Origin: Flavobacteriales bacterium
GTDB taxonomy: Bacteria > Bacteroidota > Bacteroidia > Flavobacteriales > Flavobacteriaceae
Direction of reading: 5' to 3'
DNA length: 64,000 nucleotides
Assembly (NCBI GenBank): GCA_018335925.1
Contig: JAGXRF010000018.1
Span: 62,001-126,000 of the forward strand
A model generated the notes under the pieces. It was not told the DNA's origin and made no database searches. It was given only the letters and a program-made list of their open reading frames with translations. Positions 17,226 through 27,004 of this stretch are shown in pieces (within the stretch, counting starts at the first letter, position 1; every line of letters starts with the position of its first letter). The translations under genes and the position numbers were made by a program.

Positions 17226-17612
17226 TTAACGTTTAGAGAATTGGAATCTCTTACGAGCTTTTTTCTGACCGAATTTTTTACGCTCTACCATTCTAGGATC
17301 TCTAGTTAACAATCCTTCAGGTTTTAAAATTCCTCTGTTTTCAGCTTCTACTTCGCACATTGCTCTTGATAAAGCCATACGTACTGCTTCGGCTTGTCCG
17401 GTAGCACCACCACCATATACATTCACTTTAACGTCGAAAGACTCTACGTTATTAGTCATGCTTAATGGTTGTAATACTTTGTACTGTAACGTAGCAGTAG
17501 GGAAGTAGTTAGCAAATTCTCTTTTGTTTACAGTGATGGTACCGTTACCTGGAGTAACATATACACGAGCAACTGCAGTTTTTCTTCTACCAATTTTGTG
17601 AATAACTCCCAT
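17226..17612 (-). CDS. rpsI: 30S ribosomal protein S9
   Basis: The 128 residues are of family length. GRRKTAVARVYVTPGNG is the N-terminal signature, GGGATGQAEAVRMALSRA the core, and the basic tail ends KKARKRFQFSKR, which reaches the P-site tRNA. Its ATG overlaps the rplM stop by one base (TAATG), so translation is probably coupled. Confidence 0.98.
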   Translation of the reverse strand: MGVIHKIGRRKTAVARVYVTPGNGTITVNKREFANYFPTATLQYKVLQPLSMTNNVESFDVKVNVYGGGATGQAEAVRMALSRAMCEVEAENRGILKPEGLLTRDPRMVERKKFGQKKARKRFQFSKR

Positions 17613-18067
17613 TACTTAATGTCGTTTAAGTTGATTACTTTTGGTTGTTGTGCATCTTGCTTGTGCTCTGCTCCAACATACACGTTCAAATTACGGAATA
17701 GTTGAGCTCCTAATTTGTTTTTAGGCAACATTCCTTTTACCGCTTTTTCTACCAAAATTGCAGGATTTTTTTGCATCACTACTTTGGCAGACAAAGTTCT
17801 TTGTCCTCCCGGATAGCCAGTGTGACGAATGTACGTTTTGTCGTCTAGCTTGTTACCGGTTAAGTTGATTTTTTCTGCATTGATAACAATTACGTTATCA
17901 CCACAGTCTACATGAGGGGTAAAATTTGGTTTGTATTTTCCTCTTAATAGCATGGCTACTTTAGAAGCAAATCGACCCAAATTGTGACCCGCAGCATCCA
18001 CCACAATCCACTCTTTTTGAGCAGTCGCTTTGTTTGCTGAAACTGTTTTGTAGCTTAATGTGTTCAC
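17612..18067 (-). CDS. rplM: 50S ribosomal protein L13
   Basis: This 151-residue protein carries WIVVDAAGHNLGRFASKVA near the N-terminus and the signatures RHTGYPGG and AVKGMLPKNKLG. It is an early-assembling 23S rRNA-binding protein. It is the first gene of the rplM-rpsI-rpsB-tsf group and is preceded by a clear promoter. Confidence 0.98.
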   Translation of the reverse strand: MNTLSYKTVSANKATAQKEWIVVDAAGHNLGRFASKVAMLLRGKYKPNFTPHVDCGDNVIVINAEKINLTGNKLDDKTYIRHTGYPGGQRTLSAKVVMQKNPAILVEKAVKGMLPKNKLGAQLFRNLNVYVGAEHKQDAQQPKVINLNDIK

Positions 18068-18135
18068 AATTATTCTTTTAAATTAAACATTCCATTCCCC
18101 AACCACATTCCAAACGGATATAGTTTAAGGGGTTG

Positions 18136-18166
18136 CAAAAGTACAATTATTTATGATAAAAGCAAA
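18136..18166 (-). promoter_or_regulatory. Promoter of the rplM ribosomal operon
   Basis: On the minus strand TTTG (18163-18166) is followed after 19 bases by TACTTTTG (18136-18143), an exact fit to the Bacteroidota TTTG-N19-TAnnTTTG promoter. The leader of about 60 bases before the rplM ATG has room for L13 autoregulation, but I did not find a convincing fold. Confidence 0.8.
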
Positions 18167-18197
18167 TAGAGATAAAAAAGATTTTTGCTAATCAAAG

Positions 18198-18249
18198 CCA
18201 CACCCTTCCTGCATGAAACATTTTTATTCGTTTGCACGGAAGGGTGTGG
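18198..18249 (-). terminator. Long inverted repeat after the GH13 lipoprotein gene
   Basis: CCACACCCTTCC (18198-18209) and GGAAGGGTGTGG (18238-18249) are perfect 12-bp complements with a 28-base loop. They lie 40 bases past the stop of the minus-strand amylase. A T-rich run follows some 15 bases later, so termination is likely but not textbook. Confidence 0.6.
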
Positions 18250-18289
18250 ATTATTTAGGATGTTATTATAGTCCTATTTACTGTGTTAT

Positions 18290-19933
18290 TTACATTTTTT
18301 CTAACAACACGATAGTTTCGTTAGAATGGATCTCTACTTTACCATTTTTTACTTCTCCAATTATCCCTGAATAAGCATCTCTAACTTTACTGCCCTCTGC
18401 AAAAGCATTACTTACTTGGATGGTTTTAGCACCTTTTGGAGCGTCTAAAGCAATTACTATGGTATCTTTAAAATCACCTTTTTGATAAGTTCTGGAAAAA
18501 GTATATGGTGCATCGCTAATTTTTTGGTGTTTACCTGCTCCAACTGCTGGGTGGTTTGCTCTAAATGTTCCTAATTTTTGGTAGTGGGTTAACAAAGCTT
18601 TGGTTTTAGCATTACTTTGCACGTCTTCCCAATTCATTAAACTTCGTAACGTAGCATCTCCTTGCGTGCCTTCAATTTCTAATGATCTGGCAGTTTCATC
18701 TCCATAATATACTTGTGCCACACCCGGTGTAAGCAGTAACTTGGTAGCTGCTTCAAAAGTGCGTTCTCTTTTTTTGTCAAAAGGCCATCCATCGTCATGA
18801 GAAGTTAAGTAATTCATTACACTGTAAGTGCTCATTTCGTTTTGCAATACTTTATTGTAGTAGCTAAACAATTCTTCATACCCTTTGTTGGCATCTCCTT
18901 TAAAATCAAAATTGATTAAAAAGTCGAATCCGTTTTCAAAATAATTCACTTTTTTATCTCCAAAATCATAGATTTGTTTGCCATGCAAACCATAACCATA
19001 TACTTCTCCAACCAAAAAGAAGTCGTTATCGTCTAGCACTTTTTTAGGATTTGCACCTTTGTAAGCAACAAAAGCATCTTTACAAACTTTTGCAAAATCT
19101 GCCCAAACATCTTCGGTGGTATGTTTCACAGTATCTACTCTGTAGCCATCAATGCCAAAGTCGGTGATATAATCTGCCAACCATTTCATGATGTAGTATT
19201 TTGGGGCTCTTGGGTATCCGGTTTTGGCAAAAAAAGCATCTAATTCTCTAACTTCTTCCTCGTATCTGCCTTCTTTTTTCCATTTTTCTATCAACATTGG
19301 AGGCAATTCTACTGCTTCGTTACTTTCGGTTTTGATGTCTGGAAGATTTTCTACTAACGTACAATCGATATAATTTTTATACGTGTCGTAAGTACATTTA
19401 GGTTTGGTTCTAACCCAACTATCTGGGAACACCGGATCTAATTCGGTAACCGGACCAGTGTGGTTGATTACTGCATCTAATACAATTCGAATGCCTTTGG
19501 CATGGGCTTTTTCTACCAATTCTTTTAAATCGGCTTTGGTGCCATAATTAGGGTCAATAGCTGTCCAGTCTTTGGTCCAATAGCCATGAAAACCATAGGT
19601 GTTTCCGGTGCCTTCATCCACTGCACCGTGAATTTGTTCTACAATCGGAGTCATCCAAATGGCATTGATGCCTAAGTTGGTAAAATAGCCTTCTTCTATT
19701 TTTTGGGTGATGCCTTTTAAATCTCCTCCCATAAAACCACGTAAAACCCCTGTTGGCAAATCCCTTTTGATTAGGTTGTCATTGCTAGGGTCTCCGTTTG
19801 CAAAGCGATCGGTGAGTAAAAAATACACATTGGCTGCTTTCCAATCAAATGGTGCTTGTTCGGTTATATTTTTTTTGGATTGACAATTCCATAAAAGGAT
19901 ACAAATGGTAGTTAATAAGATGTTTTTTTTCAT
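18290..19933 (-). CDS. GH13 alpha-amylase-family lipoprotein
   Basis: This 547-residue protein has a lipoprotein signal (ICILLWNC, Cys near 17). The GH13 barrel begins VYFLLTDRFANGDPSND. The catalytic Asp is in GYRVDT (near 264), the acid Glu in VGEVYGYG (near 307) and the third Asp in SHDDG (near 379). It cleaves alpha-1,4 (possibly alpha-1,6) glucosidic bonds in malto-oligosaccharides, probably anchored in the envelope. It is the last of the minus-strand genes of the starch locus. The exact specificity cannot be read from the sequence. Confidence 0.92.
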   Translation of the reverse strand: MKKNILLTTICILLWNCQSKKNITEQAPFDWKAANVYFLLTDRFANGDPSNDNLIKRDLPTGVLRGFMGGDLKGITQKIEEGYFTNLGINAIWMTPIVEQIHGAVDEGTGNTYGFHGYWTKDWTAIDPNYGTKADLKELVEKAHAKGIRIVLDAVINHTGPVTELDPVFPDSWVRTKPKCTYDTYKNYIDCTLVENLPDIKTESNEAVELPPMLIEKWKKEGRYEEEVRELDAFFAKTGYPRAPKYYIMKWLADYITDFGIDGYRVDTVKHTTEDVWADFAKVCKDAFVAYKGANPKKVLDDNDFFLVGEVYGYGLHGKQIYDFGDKKVNYFENGFDFLINFDFKGDANKGYEELFSYYNKVLQNEMSTYSVMNYLTSHDDGWPFDKKRERTFEAATKLLLTPGVAQVYYGDETARSLEIEGTQGDATLRSLMNWEDVQSNAKTKALLTHYQKLGTFRANHPAVGAGKHQKISDAPYTFSRTYQKGDFKDTIVIALDAPKGAKTIQVSNAFAEGSKVRDAYSGIIGEVKNGKVEIHSNETIVLLEKM

Positions 19934-20015
19934 ATGGTTTGTTTTACCTAATCTCTTTTAAAATTTATTCAAGTATTAAACTTATGGGTTGAGAGGGGTT
20001 GTTGTTGATTTTTTA

Positions 20016-20050
20016 CCTCACCCCCTAACCCCCTCTCCTTTGGAGAGGGG
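20016..20050. repeat. CCTCACCCC/GGAGAGGGG intergenic hairpin, copy 1
   Basis: CCCCTCTCC (20030-20038) and GGAGAGGGG (20042-20050) form a tight 9-bp hairpin preceded by CCTCACCCCCTAACC. The same element recurs at 24579-24611. It is probably an interspersed REP-like element; here it also separates the two glycosidase genes. Confidence 0.7.
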
Positions 20051-20058
20051 AAAAAGGA

Positions 20059-22533
20059 CTATTTAATTTTAATTTCGGTTTCTTCTGTTTGATGGTTGAT
20101 TTTAAATATGATTTTCTGCTTAATCGGGTCCCAATTAAATTTTACTTTTTTTCCATTGGCACGCACTCTTTTGGGTTTTTTGTTTAAAAAATACAAATGA
20201 ACTTCTATGGTTTTGTTTTGAAAATTTTGCTGACTTCCTAATTCGGTTTTGAATTCAATTTCCCAACCTTTTTTCTCCTTTTCATATTCGCAAACTAAGA
20301 ATTCGTAAGTGCCATTTTCTATATTTCTTGGGTGCAGACCATCATCAAAAAATAATTTTTGTTCGGTTTCTGTTTGGGTTTTATCTATGTAGTAATGAAT
20401 TTCTATATTGTTTTGGTTGAAATTACTCGTATTCCCTTTAGAGGCATTCATCGGAATAAAAGTGGCTGATTTTACAAAAGTTGGAAGTTGATAATTGCTT
20501 CCTGTTGGTTTTTGTAAAATTTTGTTTTTGTTGGTTTCTAGTTTATCCACAAAAAAAGTATGTGTTTTTCCGCCTTCCCAGATTTTATTCGAATAAAAAT
20601 TTACCCAATTTCCTTTAGGGAGGTAGATTTCCATTTCTGATAGACCAGCTTCTTTGATAGGAAAAACCGCAAAGGCATCTCCCCATAAATACCCTAAATC
20701 ATAAGTAAATAATTTTTCATTTTCTGGTTCAGCAAACAAAAAAGGTCGCATCAATGGCCAACCTTTGGTGTGGTTTTCATACAATAATTGGTAATTGTAC
20801 GGCAGTAATTTATATCGCAATTCAATGGCTTCTTTGGCTAGTTGTTTGGCAAAGGTGCTTCTAAAAACAGGTTCACTTGCTACCTCTTCTTGTGCATGCG
20901 GACGAAATATTGGGTTAAACACCCCGTATTGCAACCATCTAACGTATAATTCATCGTCTAAGTTAGCACCGGCAAATCCTCCCAAATCGCTATGCATGTA
21001 GCCCATGCCTTGCATGCCCATTTGTAGGGAAATTTCTATTTGCTTTTGAAATCCACCCCAAGTGCGATTCACATCACCACTCCAAGGAATCATGCCATAA
21101 CGTTGTGAGCCGGAATATCCTGATCGCATCAAAATAAATGGTCTAGTTTCAGGAAAATCGGATTTATATCCTTGAAAAACCGTTTTAGCCCATTCATGAC
21201 CGTAAATGTTATGTACTTTCCCTCCATTTCCGTTGATATGTTGTATGTCGTGCGGATGCACTTCGGGTTCTCCTAAATCTCCCCAAACTCCACTAGCACC
21301 TTGTTGAGCTAAACTTTTATAGATGTCCCAAAACCATTGTTTGGCAGTTGGTTTAAAAATATCTATCAAACCGGTATTGCCAAAATAAAAATCGTAACGA
21401 TAGGGTTGGTTTTGCTTATTGGTAGCCAAAATATTTTTAGCAACTGCTTCTTCCCATTTTTTGGAGGAAGTTAAAATAAATGGTTCGGTAATCGGGATGG
21501 TTTTGACGCCTTTTTGGTTAAAATCTTGCATCATTTTTTCCCAATTCGGAAAACTGTCTCTATCCACTTCTAAATTTCCCATGGTTCCCTGAATGGTTTT
21601 TCCGAACCAAAACAAATCTAAAATAACAGCATCTACCGGAATGTTGGCTTCTTCAAAGGCAGCGATGGTTTTTTTGGTTTCGATTTCAGAACGATAGCCA
21701 AATCTGGAAGAAAAATTTCCTAAAGCCCAAATAGGAGGCATGGGTTGTTTTCCGGTGATCTCAGTGTAATTTTCTAATAATTGTTGCCAGGTTTTGCCAA
21801 CTATTACCTGATAGGTTTTCTTGCCTTGCGTGCCTTGCCAATGCAATTCGTTTTGTTTTTGGCTATCTAAATCCAAATAGCCCACAGAAGGATTGTCAAA
21901 ATGCAACAAATATTTTTTAGAAGAAATGGCAATTGGCATGCAAAAGTTCATTAAAATGGCTTCGGTTTCGTATCCATAGTGGGCACGATTAAACAAGGGT
22001 AAGCGATGTCCTCTTCGGTTCATGCCTAATGCTCTGGCACCACCTCCATAAAATTTCTCTTTGTCTTCAATCTGAAAAGAAAACCCGAAAATAGAATCTG
22101 AAACGATGTTTCCTTTTACGGTTTCCATGGGTAAATGAACAGATTGATAAAACCCTTTTTTTTCTGCTACAACCAATTCATTTTGGTAGTAATATTTAAT
22201 TTGAAGTGGATTTTTTTGAATGATCACTTTCAAGTCCTGACAAGTAATTTGAATTTGGGCTGCAGTTTCTGATTTTTGTGCGGTTGGATAGGTTGATGGG
22301 ACAATTACTGCATGCGACTCTTTGATAAAACTTTCTTTTTTGGGCACAAAAGAAGTCTCTACTATGTGTGGCGACAAAAATTGAAAATAATAAGCACCAT
22401 CGGTAGTTTGCATTTCGTAAATGCCCTGTGGAAAACTTGGAGATTTTTTAAAATCGATGGAAACAAATGAGCGTTGTTGTCCAATGGCCAAGATTCCAAC
22501 AAAAAGTATCCAATAATAAAGAAGTCGTTGCAT
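20059..22533 (-). CDS. GH31 alpha-glucosidase, exported
   Basis: This 824-residue protein has a signal peptide ending near residue 19 (LFVGILAIGQQ). The order is an N-terminal beta-sandwich, the GH31 barrel starting PPIWALGNFSSRFGYR, and C-terminal beta domains. The nucleophile Asp is in WGDLGEPE (near 419) and the acid Asp in WSGDVNRTW (near 484). It releases glucose from the non-reducing ends of malto-oligosaccharides, probably in the periplasm, and corresponds in role to SusB of Bacteroides although it is a different family. It is 5 bases downstream of the GH13 gene 22539-24386. Confidence 0.93.
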   Translation of the reverse strand: MQRLLYYWILFVGILAIGQQRSFVSIDFKKSPSFPQGIYEMQTTDGAYYFQFLSPHIVETSFVPKKESFIKESHAVIVPSTYPTAQKSETAAQIQITCQDLKVIIQKNPLQIKYYYQNELVVAEKKGFYQSVHLPMETVKGNIVSDSIFGFSFQIEDKEKFYGGGARALGMNRRGHRLPLFNRAHYGYETEAILMNFCMPIAISSKKYLLHFDNPSVGYLDLDSQKQNELHWQGTQGKKTYQVIVGKTWQQLLENYTEITGKQPMPPIWALGNFSSRFGYRSEIETKKTIAAFEEANIPVDAVILDLFWFGKTIQGTMGNLEVDRDSFPNWEKMMQDFNQKGVKTIPITEPFILTSSKKWEEAVAKNILATNKQNQPYRYDFYFGNTGLIDIFKPTAKQWFWDIYKSLAQQGASGVWGDLGEPEVHPHDIQHINGNGGKVHNIYGHEWAKTVFQGYKSDFPETRPFILMRSGYSGSQRYGMIPWSGDVNRTWGGFQKQIEISLQMGMQGMGYMHSDLGGFAGANLDDELYVRWLQYGVFNPIFRPHAQEEVASEPVFRSTFAKQLAKEAIELRYKLLPYNYQLLYENHTKGWPLMRPFLFAEPENEKLFTYDLGYLWGDAFAVFPIKEAGLSEMEIYLPKGNWVNFYSNKIWEGGKTHTFFVDKLETNKNKILQKPTGSNYQLPTFVKSATFIPMNASKGNTSNFNQNNIEIHYYIDKTQTETEQKLFFDDGLHPRNIENGTYEFLVCEYEKEKKGWEIEFKTELGSQQNFQNKTIEVHLYFLNKKPKRVRANGKKVKFNWDPIKQKIIFKINHQTEETEIKIK

Positions 22534-22538
22534 GCTTT

Positions 22539-24386
22539 TTATTTTTTCAATTTGATGATTTTGCTGCTTTTTGGTTCGATGGTAATGGTAGAAGATACTG
22601 CTTCGTTATTGATTATTTCAAATGATTGATTAGTTAAAATATCAGTTCCCTCAGAAAATTCTTTAAGGTTTTCCTCAAATCTATCAAGTGAAATTTCTTG
22701 TTTTTGATTGCTATTGTTGATCACTACCATCACACTTTCTTGTTCGGTATGACGGAAATAAACATACACATTGTTTTGAGGCAAATAATGGGTGGTTTTT
22801 CCGTGATGAATGGCTTTGGCATTTTTTCGCCATTGAAACACTTTTTTGGTAAAGCTATGGTAAGCTTCTTGTTCGGCAGTTCGGGTGTTTTGGTCAAACG
22901 CATTTTGTGTATGATCTGGCCAACCTCCCGGAAATTCTCTTCGTATGTCGCCATCACCTTTATCTTTACTTCCGGTCATCCCAATTTCGGAACCATAATA
23001 TATTTGCGGAATGCCTCTCACTGTTGCCAAAATGGTCATGGCTAATTGGTAATCTTTTAAATTCGGATATACAAAATTGATTCTTTGGGTGTCGTGGTTT
23101 TCTGCAAAAACAAGTAGATTATTGGTGTCAGAAAACAGAAAGTCGTTGCTAAAATGATCGTATAATTGTATCATGCCTTCTGCCCAAGTTTGTTCTTCTT
23201 TTTTTAAAAAACCTTTTTCAAACAAACCGAACAACATAAAATCCATCACATTAGGGCAGTAGGAGTTGTAGTTTTGGATAGCTCCAATTTTGCTGTCTTT
23301 TTGCCAATACGCAATTTGGGCATGGGTGTACAGCCAAGCCTCTGCAGTGATATTAAAATTAGGGTATTCGTCTGTAATGGCTTTGGTCCAAGTTGCCATA
23401 GATTCTTTATCAGCATACGGATAAGTATCTACTCTATATCCATCTAAATCGGCATACTCTACCCACCAAATAGCATTTTGAATAAGGTAGTTCATTACCA
23501 ACGGATTTTTTTGGTTGAGGTCGGGCATGCTTTTCACAAACCAGCCATCCATGGCTAATTTTTTGTCGGATGCAGCCACATTTGGGTCCATTTGGGTAGT
23601 GGTTTTGTAATTGGTTTGTTTATACCCCGGAAATTGGTGGAACCAATCGTAACTAGGCATATCGTGCATCATCCAATGGTTATAACTCCAGTGGTTGGTT
23701 ACATAATCTTTGATGAGTTTCATGCCACGTTGGTGGAGTTGTTTGCTAAGTTCCAAATAGGTTTCATTGGTTCCAAAGCGAAGGTCTATTTTATATACAT
23801 CGCTTTGTCCATAGTGGTGATAAGAGCCTCGTTCGTCATTGTCTTCACAAAGAGGTGTGCTCCATAAAGCAGTAACACCTAAATCTTTTATATAATCCAA
23901 ATTTTGAATGATTCCCTTAATATCTCCACCGTATCTTCCATTGATGTTATTACGGTTGGGTTTTTCTATTACCGATTGATGACTATCGTTAGAAGTATCT
24001 CCGTTGGCAAATCGGTCGGGCATGATCAAATACACCAAATCAGAGCTGTCAAAACTTTTTCGGAAGCGTGAATTTTCTTTCCGATCTTTGATTTCATAAG
24101 TATGGGTAAACTTTTTTTTGTTTTGCGAAAAGGTAAAAGTCAGGTTACCCTTCTTTAGGTTTTTGGTAGGAATGGTAACAAAAAGATAATTTGGGTTTTC
24201 GGTTTTGGTACTATTTAAAATTGGAATTTGATCAGAAACAGTTACTTCATGCGAAGCGATGTTTTTGCCATAAAACAAAATTTGTAAACTTTCTCGATGC
24301 ATGTTTTCCCACCAAAATGGTGGTTCTACTCGTTGAAGTTGAGCAAAGCTGAGGCTGGTGAGGAAAAGGAGGAGAAGTTTTTTCAT
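22539..24386 (-). CDS. GH13 neopullulanase / cyclomaltodextrinase-like enzyme, exported
   Basis: The start is set at MKKLLLLFLTSLSFAQ, which gives a signal peptide; an upstream in-frame ATG (24410) would put eight polar residues before it. An N-terminal beta domain of the cyclomaltodextrinase type (VEPPFWWENMHRESLQILFYG) precedes the GH13 barrel. Catalytic residues are the Asp in GYRVDT (near 315), the Glu in TAEAWL (near 347) and the Asp in ENHDTQ (near 430); a C-terminal beta domain follows. It resembles SusA: it cuts imported maltodextrins and possibly pullulan or cyclodextrins in the periplasm. Confidence 0.93.
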   Translation of the reverse strand: MKKLLLLFLTSLSFAQLQRVEPPFWWENMHRESLQILFYGKNIASHEVTVSDQIPILNSTKTENPNYLFVTIPTKNLKKGNLTFTFSQNKKKFTHTYEIKDRKENSRFRKSFDSSDLVYLIMPDRFANGDTSNDSHQSVIEKPNRNNINGRYGGDIKGIIQNLDYIKDLGVTALWSTPLCEDNDERGSYHHYGQSDVYKIDLRFGTNETYLELSKQLHQRGMKLIKDYVTNHWSYNHWMMHDMPSYDWFHQFPGYKQTNYKTTTQMDPNVAASDKKLAMDGWFVKSMPDLNQKNPLVMNYLIQNAIWWVEYADLDGYRVDTYPYADKESMATWTKAITDEYPNFNITAEAWLYTHAQIAYWQKDSKIGAIQNYNSYCPNVMDFMLFGLFEKGFLKKEEQTWAEGMIQLYDHFSNDFLFSDTNNLLVFAENHDTQRINFVYPNLKDYQLAMTILATVRGIPQIYYGSEIGMTGSKDKGDGDIRREFPGGWPDHTQNAFDQNTRTAEQEAYHSFTKKVFQWRKNAKAIHHGKTTHYLPQNNVYVYFRHTEQESVMVVINNSNQKQEISLDRFEENLKEFSEGTDILTNQSFEIINNEAVSSTITIEPKSSKIIKLKK

Positions 24387-24578
24387 TTTGTAGATGTTTT
24401 TTTGAATCATACAGGCATTAAAGTGTATTGTTTTTTTGCTGTCTGAAATATTGTTTTACCAATTGCTTGGTTGATTTGTTTGTTGTCTGTATAAAAATTA
24501 ATCAACAAACCTTGTGGTTTTTGCAATATGCTCATGTAAGTTAATAATTTACTTTCATAAGCAAGGAGCAAATAAATA

Positions 24579-24611
24579 CCTCACCCCCGACCCCTCTCCA
24601 AGGGAGAGGGG
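24579..24611. repeat. CCTCACCCC/GGAGAGGGG intergenic hairpin, copy 2
   Basis: This is the second copy of the element at 20016-20050, with CCCCTCTCC and GGGAGAGGGG around a two-base loop. It sits in the 249-base gap between the GH65 and GH13 genes, where no gene is seen. Confidence 0.7.
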
Positions 24612-24635
24612 AGTAGATGTATTTTTAATATTTTT

Positions 24636-26945
24636 TTAAACCGTAACAAAACTATTTGGTTCTACCAGAACTTCTTTTCCAAACACCTGTACTTTAATTG
24701 CTTGGGTACCTTCTAAGCTAAATTGGGTTTCATTTTGGGAAACACTAACTTGTAAAATTTGGTGACGGAAATTGATTTTAAAGGAATAACCTTCCCATTG
24801 CTTAGGAATTCGAGGTTCAAAATGCAATTGGTCATTTACCACTCTCATGCCTCCAAAGCCTTCTACGATACTCATCCAAGTTCCTGCCATGGAGGTAATG
24901 TGTAAACCTTCGTGTACCTCTTTGTTATAGTCGTCTAAATCTAAACGAGAAGTTCGTAAGTAAAAGGTATAAGCTTGTTCCATTCGGTTTAATTGTGCTG
25001 CCAAAATAGAATGAACACAAGGGGATAAGGAACTTTCATGTACGGTAAAAGGTTCATAAAAATCGAAGTGCTTTTCTAGTTGCTCTTTGCTAAAATGATC
25101 TTGGAAGAAGTAAAATCCTTGTAAAGTGTCCGCTTGTTTGATATACGGAGAACGCAATATTCTATCCCAACTCCATTTTTGGTTAATAGGTCGTTGGCTC
25201 TTATCTAAATCGGCTACTGTAATTAATTCTTTGTCTAAAAAGCCATCTTGTTGTAAAAACACTTGGTATTCTTCAGAATACGGGAAGTACATGTTTTGAG
25301 CAACTTCTTTCATGGCTTCTATTTCAGATGTGTGCAATTGGGTTTTTTCAAAAATTCTGCTGTAATCGTTAGGATAGTGATTTTTTACCGTTTCCCATTG
25401 TTCCAATGCATATTCTATACACCATTTTGCAATGTAATTGGTGTACCAGTTATTGTTTACGTTATTTTCGTATTCATTCGGACCAGTAACTCCTAAAATT
25501 ACAAATTGTTTTTTGTCGTTGGAATAGGTAGCCCTTTGGTGCCAAAAACGAGCAATTCCAATCAATACCTCCAAACCTTTTTCAGGGATGTAAGAATAAT
25601 CTCCAGTGTATCGGTAGTAGTTAAAAATGGCAAATGCAATGGCACCGTTTCGGTGAATTTCCTCAAAAGTAATTTCCCATTCGTTGTGACATTCTTCTCC
25701 ATTCATCGTAACCATAGGGTACAAAGCAGCACCATTGGTAAAGCCTAATTTTTGTGCATTTTCAATGGCTTTGTCTAATTGGTTGTAACGATAGGTTAAC
25801 AAACTTCTGGCAACTTCTTGGTCTTTGGTTGCCATATAAAACGGAATGCAGTATGCTTCGGTGTCCCAGTAAGTAGAGCCACCGTATTTTTCTCCTGTAA
25901 ATCCTTTCGGACCAATGTTTAAACGAGAGTCTTTTCCTAAATAAGTTTGGTTTAGTTGGAAGATATTGAAACGAATGCCTTGTTGAGCTTTTACATCTCC
26001 TTGAATGGTGATGTCGCTCATTTCCCAAATTTGTCCCCAAGCATCTTTTTGCTCTTGCAATAAAGCATCCCAACCTTTGGCTAAAGCAGTTTGGATGTTA
26101 CGGTTGGCTGCATTGGCTAATTGGTTTACTTCGTGATTGGTAGAAACCGTGTAGCCACCAAATTTTTCAAGGGTAACCGGAATTCCTTTAGCAGCATGCA
26201 CAGTGTATGCTAATTGGATAAAGTCTTTTTCTTTTTTAACCACTTCAGAATGAATGCTTTCCTCTAGGCCATTTACCAAGATTCGGTTGTGCATAAAAGT
26301 GCAAGCTGTAAAGTTGGTTTTATAGGTTCGAGCAATTAAGTTGGCACTATTTCCGGCATGATTAACTTCCAAAGGTTCCCAAAATTTTTCTTCCCAGTTG
26401 GCATCTTCGTTATGTACACCAGCATCTAAATATGGCATCCAACGGATGGAAGCATCTTGATTTAATGGTGTAATTTGGTATTGGATAGCTCCCAATTCAT
26501 CTTGGTTTAAAGATAAAAATCGCAGTGCTTTTACCTCAATTTGTATGTCGTTAGAAAGGGTTGCTACAAAACTTCTTAAGAGCCAACCTTCTTTCATGTT
26601 TAATTCTCTTTTAAATTGCTCAACTTTTTTACAAGTAGCTAAATCTAAAACACACCCATTGATTTCGATGGTAATTCCTATCCAGTTTGGGGCATTTAGT
26701 ACTTTGGCAAAATATTCCGGATAGCCGTTTTTCCACCATCCCACTTTTGTTTTATCCGGGTAGTATACTCCTGCAATATAACTTCCTTGAAAGGTAGCTC
26801 CGGTATAGGTTTCTTCAAAATTGGCACGTTGTCCCATGGCACCATTGCCAATACTGAACAAACTTTCAGACGATTTTACTCTGTCTGCTTCGAATCCCTC
26901 TTCAATAATAGACCAACTATTTGGTACAATATAATCCTGGTTCAT
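24636..26945 (-). CDS. GH65 phosphorylase, probably maltose phosphorylase
   Basis: The 769 residues include no signal peptide, so it is cytoplasmic. The N-terminal beta-sandwich begins SWSIIEEGFEADRVKSSESL with FSIGNGAMGQRAN. The (alpha/alpha)6 barrel has the family motif GVTGPNEYENNVNNNWYTN, whose Glu near 490 is the general acid. Maltose plus phosphate gives glucose and beta-D-glucose-1-phosphate. Kojibiose and trehalose phosphorylases are close relatives, but the maltose importer and the beta-phosphoglucomutase next door favour maltose. Confidence 0.92.
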   Translation of the reverse strand: MNQDYIVPNSWSIIEEGFEADRVKSSESLFSIGNGAMGQRANFEETYTGATFQGSYIAGVYYPDKTKVGWWKNGYPEYFAKVLNAPNWIGITIEINGCVLDLATCKKVEQFKRELNMKEGWLLRSFVATLSNDIQIEVKALRFLSLNQDELGAIQYQITPLNQDASIRWMPYLDAGVHNEDANWEEKFWEPLEVNHAGNSANLIARTYKTNFTACTFMHNRILVNGLEESIHSEVVKKEKDFIQLAYTVHAAKGIPVTLEKFGGYTVSTNHEVNQLANAANRNIQTALAKGWDALLQEQKDAWGQIWEMSDITIQGDVKAQQGIRFNIFQLNQTYLGKDSRLNIGPKGFTGEKYGGSTYWDTEAYCIPFYMATKDQEVARSLLTYRYNQLDKAIENAQKLGFTNGAALYPMVTMNGEECHNEWEITFEEIHRNGAIAFAIFNYYRYTGDYSYIPEKGLEVLIGIARFWHQRATYSNDKKQFVILGVTGPNEYENNVNNNWYTNYIAKWCIEYALEQWETVKNHYPNDYSRIFEKTQLHTSEIEAMKEVAQNMYFPYSEEYQVFLQQDGFLDKELITVADLDKSQRPINQKWSWDRILRSPYIKQADTLQGFYFFQDHFSKEQLEKHFDFYEPFTVHESSLSPCVHSILAAQLNRMEQAYTFYLRTSRLDLDDYNKEVHEGLHITSMAGTWMSIVEGFGGMRVVNDQLHFEPRIPKQWEGYSFKINFRHQILQVSVSQNETQFSLEGTQAIKVQVFGKEVLVEPNSFVTV

Positions 26946-27004
26946 TCCTGTTAAGTTTAAGGTTTTCAGTAGTTAAATCAACTTTTTAAAGTTGACAACT
27001 GAAA

